Made by a program: the position numbers and the translations under genes. The notes under the pieces were generated by a model. That model worked only from the letters and a program-made list of their open reading frames with translations. It made no database searches and was not told where the DNA came from. 64,000 bases of DNA from Paguma larvata (lineage: Eukaryota > Chordata > Mammalia > Carnivora > Viverridae): assembly GCA_030068075.1 (NCBI GenBank), contig CM057826.1, forward strand, positions 95,283,804 through 95,347,803, in the 5' to 3' direction. Below, piece by piece: positions 60,663-64,000 of this stretch; the first letter of the stretch is position 1; each line of letters opens with the position of its first letter.

Positions 60663-60730
60663 TCAAACCAGCAAGACCGCATTTATGCATCCATCGTTTT
60701 CTGGATTGTTGGTAACCTGGGCATATTTTC
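60663..60730 (-). CDS. NSA2: NSA2 last coding exon
   Basis: 68 nt of coding sequence after the acceptor GTTTTCAG; completes Gly and reads [21 protein letters not shown] then TGA (complement of 60663-60665). Confidence 0.95.
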
Positions 60731-61755
60731 CTGAAAACAACACAGGAAGGAGAGATTTAGCTTTTAAAGATTAACTTTGCCCAAAATACTTCTAAAGGCC
60801 ACTTCTAAGAAAAAAAAATGATAGTAGGGTCAATGAGATTTTACAAAGTCACTCAAAATCAAGGTCTGGAGACAATTTTTATACACTATTTTTACACTTT
60901 TGTATAAATGGTGGAGCTCATTCTGTTAGTACGTTCTATTAACAAGCCCTTGTGGATTTACCCGAGCATGTTGCTTTTCCACATACTTTCCTTACTAGAA
61001 AATGCAGTAAGTTCTCATTAAGTTTCCAATTAATTTAACAACCTATTTTAAAACTGATGTCAGCCGATAAGAAGTATGAGTTAATGATTCATATGAAGAC
61101 TCAATCAAAAAGCTAGAGTGTATTCTCAATTTTGAACATTAAAGCTGAGAAATACGTGGACACTAAAAGCAGAAAACTAAAAATGAGGCATGATACCTTT
61201 CTGTTCTTATTATTGAAATAGTGTGGCTAAGTGTTTGATGTATGTCTCCCGTCCCCCACTTCTTCCAATACGTTACTTATAATTCTAACTTTCCATCTGC
61301 TTCCTTAATAATTTCTCTTAAAACAGCCCTAAATCTAAAAATTTAGTACACTTTATATAACTGATATCGCTAATCCAAACAAGAATCACATTCATAACTA
61401 CTTTGTCTACAAAAAGTATTCTTCATAAAGGTTTAAGTCTAGTTTATATCATTTTAACTTATCCAGCTCTTCTGCATTAAAATTTGCTATATATTTTCTA
61501 CCAATTTGAAAATTTCGATTTTAGGGTTATGATAGCAGCCACATATTCAGAAGTTTACTTACCCCAAATAACCTTGCCTCCTTGTGTCACAAGGCCCAAC
61601 TCACTCACGTTCACCTCAATGACAGTACCTTTGGTAATAACACCCAAAGATGTATATAGGGGGGATGAGGGATTCTTTTTTACACCAAGTATTGGCAGGC
61701 AAAAGGTGGCTTTCAATTCAGGATGTGTTACATGGGCCTTTTTGAAACGTAAGCC
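60663..61755 (-). CDS. NSA2: NSA2 ribosome biogenesis protein, C-terminal two exons (partial)
   Basis: On the - strand, 61563-61755 (193 nt) joins 60663-60730 (68 nt) to give 86 residues ending NAVLLV and a TGA stop. The sequence starts [18 protein letters not shown] and runs through [17 protein letters not shown], which I recognise as the C-terminus of NSA2 (about 260 aa, so residues about 175-260). NSA2 is an eS8-like nucleolar factor needed for 27S pre-rRNA processing and 60S assembly. The splice sites are good: acceptor CTTACTAG before 61755, donor GGTAAGTA after 61563, acceptor GTTTTCAG before 60730. The upstream exons lie beyond base 64000, so the entry is truncated by the window and not broken. 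It is convergent with FAM169A. Confidence 0.95.
60731..61562 (-). other. NSA2 last intron
   Basis: 832 nt GT-AG intron on the - strand with no recognised repeat. Confidence 0.7.
61563..61755 (-). CDS. NSA2: NSA2 penultimate coding exon
   Basis: 193 nt, phase 0 in (GGC TTA CGT) and phase 1 out (TGG G|). Encodes [14 protein letters not shown] to QGGKVIW plus one base of the following Gly. No stops and a conserved reading, so functional. Confidence 0.95.
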
Positions 61756-62136
61756 CTAGTAAGTCAAACACAAAAACATTGTGAGTCTAAAATGTTAACA
61801 ATGATAAGCAATCCCCTGTTTTGCATTTCCAATGGTCTTCCCAAACAAAAAACCCCATGGATTGAACAATGTTAAATCTTAAGGCATCAAATTAAATATT
61901 TTTAAGTTCTACAGACTACAAACCTGATAAATACATGGGAGGAGACCTCCAAACCTGTACTCCTGAAGTTTTTACCAGGAAGCTTCACCTAGCATCACAC
62001 TCAGATTTTCCTCTGCAGTCATCTACATTTACTGAGGACTAGGTACATGCCAGGCACTATGCTGAAGTATACAAACAGCTCACTTAAGCAGTACAACCTT
62101 ACAACTCCCATTTTTTTAAATGATAAAATAAGGATT

Positions 62137-62368
62137 GGGGCAGTTGGGTGGTTCAGTGGATTAAGCATCCAACTTCAGGTCATGATCTCACAGTTCCCGG
62201 GTTCAAGCCCTACGTTGGGCTCTGTGCTGACAGCTCAGAGCCTGGAGCCAGCTTCAGCTTCTGTGTCTCCATCTCTCTGCCCCTCCCCCCCTCTCTCACT
62301 CACACACACACACACTCTCTCTCCCCCCCCCCAAAATAAACATTTAAAAAATATTAAAAAAAAAAATA
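62137..62368 (+). mobile_element. feliform tRNA-Lys SINE
   Basis: Forward copy in an NSA2 intron (antisense to NSA2), with a CA/CT-rich microsatellite body near 62290-62333. Confidence 0.9.
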
Positions 62369-62924
62369 AAAGATTGGCTGGTGAAATGACTTGCTTTCAG
62401 GTTAAATGGCATGTCAACAGAATTAAACTTAAGTATCTTAATTCCAAGTCTCTATATACCTTAGCTGTTTTACATGGACTGTTTTACAGTCCAGGGGGGC
62501 GGACTGTCTGCTTTTCGTTGATGGTAATACTAGTCAGACTGGAGAAAGCCCAGACGTCTTTTACAGAGACCAACGTCACTCCATCACCTAGATATGGCCT
62601 TTTGGGGTGTAGCACTTCAGAAGCCACAACACTCTGTGGTCTCTTAAACTTGCTTTTTGCACGTATGGGGTAAAGGGTAATGATACTACATCAAGTTCTG
62701 AGTTACTGACTCATTAATGAAGCTTGTAATAAACTTGCACAGTTGAGAATGCCCTTTGACTAATGCACGGTAAGAGACTTATCTGTCAGGCTACAGAACG
62801 CCTAGAACATGACTAGTATATTCTCTCCCTAGAACATCATGATAAAGTTACCAAACTGTGTTTAAAAGATTAAGAATAGGAAATCAAAACAAGAGGCATC
62901 CATGATACAGCCCACGGACGGGTG

Positions 62925-63130
62925 AAGGTTTTCTGTAAAGGGACAGTGAACATTTTAGGTTTTGCAGGCCATGTGGTCTCTCCTGCAACTACTCAAAGTC
63001 TGCAGGAAAACCGCAGACAGTATGTAAATGAAAGGGCATCGCTGTGTTCCAGCAGAACTTTATTTTCAGAAACAGACTGTTTGACAACATTTTAATCCAT
63101 TAAAAATTATTCAGGTTGACAAATAGGCCA
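62925..63130 (+). mobile_element. MER3-like DNA transposon
   Basis: TTTTCTGTAAAGGGACAGTG, GCAGGCCATGTGGTCTCT and CAGCAGAACTTTATTTTCAG. Same family as 48990 and 30660. Confidence 0.65.
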
Positions 63131-63221
63131 ACACTGCCAACCTTCCTCTGATTGTTTTTCTCAGCAGGTTAGATAGCCAGTGGGGAGAGTAATTCAGTAT
63201 GTTTAAAGGGATTTTGCAAAA

Positions 63222-63656
63222 ATACACAGCTGACCCCCAAAACAGGTTTGAACTGCACAGGTCCCCTTACATGGTTTTCTTACCATTTTTTTCTCTAGCT
63301 TTTTTTTTTTAAAAAGTAGGTTTCATTCGTAGCGCAGAGCCCAATGTGGGGCTTGAACTCACAATCGAGATCAAGACTTGAGCTGTGATCAAAAGATGGA
63401 TAACTGACTGAGCCACCCAGGTGCCCCTTTCTTTTCTAGCACCCCTTTTTCTCTAGCTTTAAGAATACAGTATATGATACTGATAAAAATATGTGTTAAT
63501 GGTCAGTTTATGCCATCAGGAAGACTTCCAGGCAGTGTAGTCTATGTAGTAGGCTACGTAGTCTAGTTTCTGCAGAGTCAAAAGTTCTATGCAGATTTTC
63601 AGCTGTGCAGGTGGTGGGTACCCCTAACCCGAGTCGTTCAAGTGTCAAACTATGTT
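63222..63656 (+). mobile_element. DNA transposon remnant (Tigger-like MITE), copy 2, split by a SINE
   Basis: Shares the start (GGTTTGAACTGCACAGG) and end (CGTTCAAGTGTCAAAC) with the copy at 26736. A short SINE at about 63301-63446 is inserted, with CTCTAGCTTT repeated on both sides. Confidence 0.7.
63301..63446 (-). mobile_element. short-type SINE nested in a DNA transposon
   Basis: Reverse copy, CCAATGTGGGGCTTGAACTC, ending CTGAGCCACCCAGGTGCCCC, inside the Tigger-like copy 2. Confidence 0.82.
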
Positions 63657-64000
63657 CAATTACATCTGGGAAAGGGGATGACATTGGTTTTGATCACTGG
63701 TGTTGTCAACAGAAATTAAGTTCCACTTTTGTATTAAATTCTTTTTTCAATGATTACATACTGTTTTCAAAAGCATGAAGAAAATTTCCTTAATAGAAAT
63801 TGCTTCTTGAAAAAAAAAACAGTCCTATTCAAGTTTTCTAATTGTTCTCAGAACAACCGTCAAGTATATAGATTACTTGCTGAATGAGTGCAATGACTTC
63901 ACGTGGAAAATGGAGATTCTAATATGTCATATATTTAAACATCAGGATCCACTGACACTGTCTGTAATAAAAACTATTTTTCATCTCCTGTGTCTCATGA

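Larger units (their letters stand above)
61756..64000 (-). other. NSA2 intron (partial)
   Basis: Intron upstream of the GLRF exon, running off the window. Contains a SINE at 62.14-62.37 kb, a MER-type element at 62.93-63.13 kb and a DNA transposon copy with a SINE inside at 63.22-63.66 kb. I found no sequence for the preceding NSA2 exon. Confidence 0.55.

Noticed and set aside
62470..62660. About 65-codon stop-free frame on the - strand near the missing NSA2 exon
   Set aside because: Its translation does not match NSA2, and no acceptor/donor pair frames it; probably chance or an old repeat.
62047..62673. 208-codon open frame on +
   Set aside because: The first half is a SINE in translation; no protein family or splice framing is visible.
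1..64000. CRISPR array, operon, phage, plasmid or bacterial system
   Set aside because: No spaced identical repeats, no dense coding; introns, SINEs and L1s show a mammalian nuclear genome.

Overview
The window is nuclear DNA from a carnivoran mammal, most likely a felid. The evidence is about forty copies of the carnivore tRNA-Lys-derived SINE. They carry the feliform body (GGCGCCTGGGTGGCTCAG head, 'gctctgtgctgacagctcag' middle, CT-rich tail, A-rich end) rather than the dog or caniform body. L1 copies are abundant, and genes are split by GT-AG introns. Nothing bacterial, viral or plasmid-like was seen.

The main gene is FAM169A (soluble lamin-associated protein of 75 kDa, SLAP75) on the + strand. 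I could place all 12 coding exons: 8373-8504, 9569-9668, 9966-10051, 12078-12249, 29031-29210, 39605-39733, 40262-40374, 43318-43357, 44079-44232, 50682-50838, 54209-54412 and 55460-56008. They join to 2016 nt, giving 671 residues plus stop, with every junction in phase and every intron GT-AG. The noncoding first exon and promoter were not found and probably lie left of the window, because bases 1-8320 contain no CpG-rich stretch. A long SINE-free 3' untranslated region follows the stop, with several poly(A) signals.

At the right edge, on the - strand, are the last two coding exons of NSA2 (ribosome biogenesis, 60S assembly): 61563-61755 and 60663-60730. They encode the C-terminal 86 residues. 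The rest of NSA2 lies beyond base 64000. FAM169A and NSA2 converge tail to tail, with under about 1 kb between their predicted 3' ends.

Layout: 1-8320 is a repeat-rich 5' intron; 8321-12249 holds four closely spaced coding exons; 12250-29030 is a 16.8 kb intron with a mariner-type MITE, MaLR LTR sequence and a 4.3 kb pile-up of old L1s; 29211-39604 is a 10.4 kb intron with a 5S rRNA fragment, a sense L1 with a SINE in it, and a twin-primed (5'-inverted) L1; 39605-56008 carries the remaining eight coding exons. A processed G3BP2 pseudogene lies antisense in the 44233-50681 intron; 56009-60480 is 3' UTR and intergenic DNA; 60480-64000 is the NSA2 3' end.

No wholly new biological system was found. 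The items most worth a second look are the twin-primed L1, the 5S rRNA fragment flanked by a direct repeat, the G3BP2 retrocopy with two missing internal blocks, the 243 bp palindromic TA-flanked MITE, a CAGCAG tandem acceptor and a uORF in FAM169A, and a possible cryptic GNAT-like motif in FAM169A. Family names are from recognition only; no database search was run.
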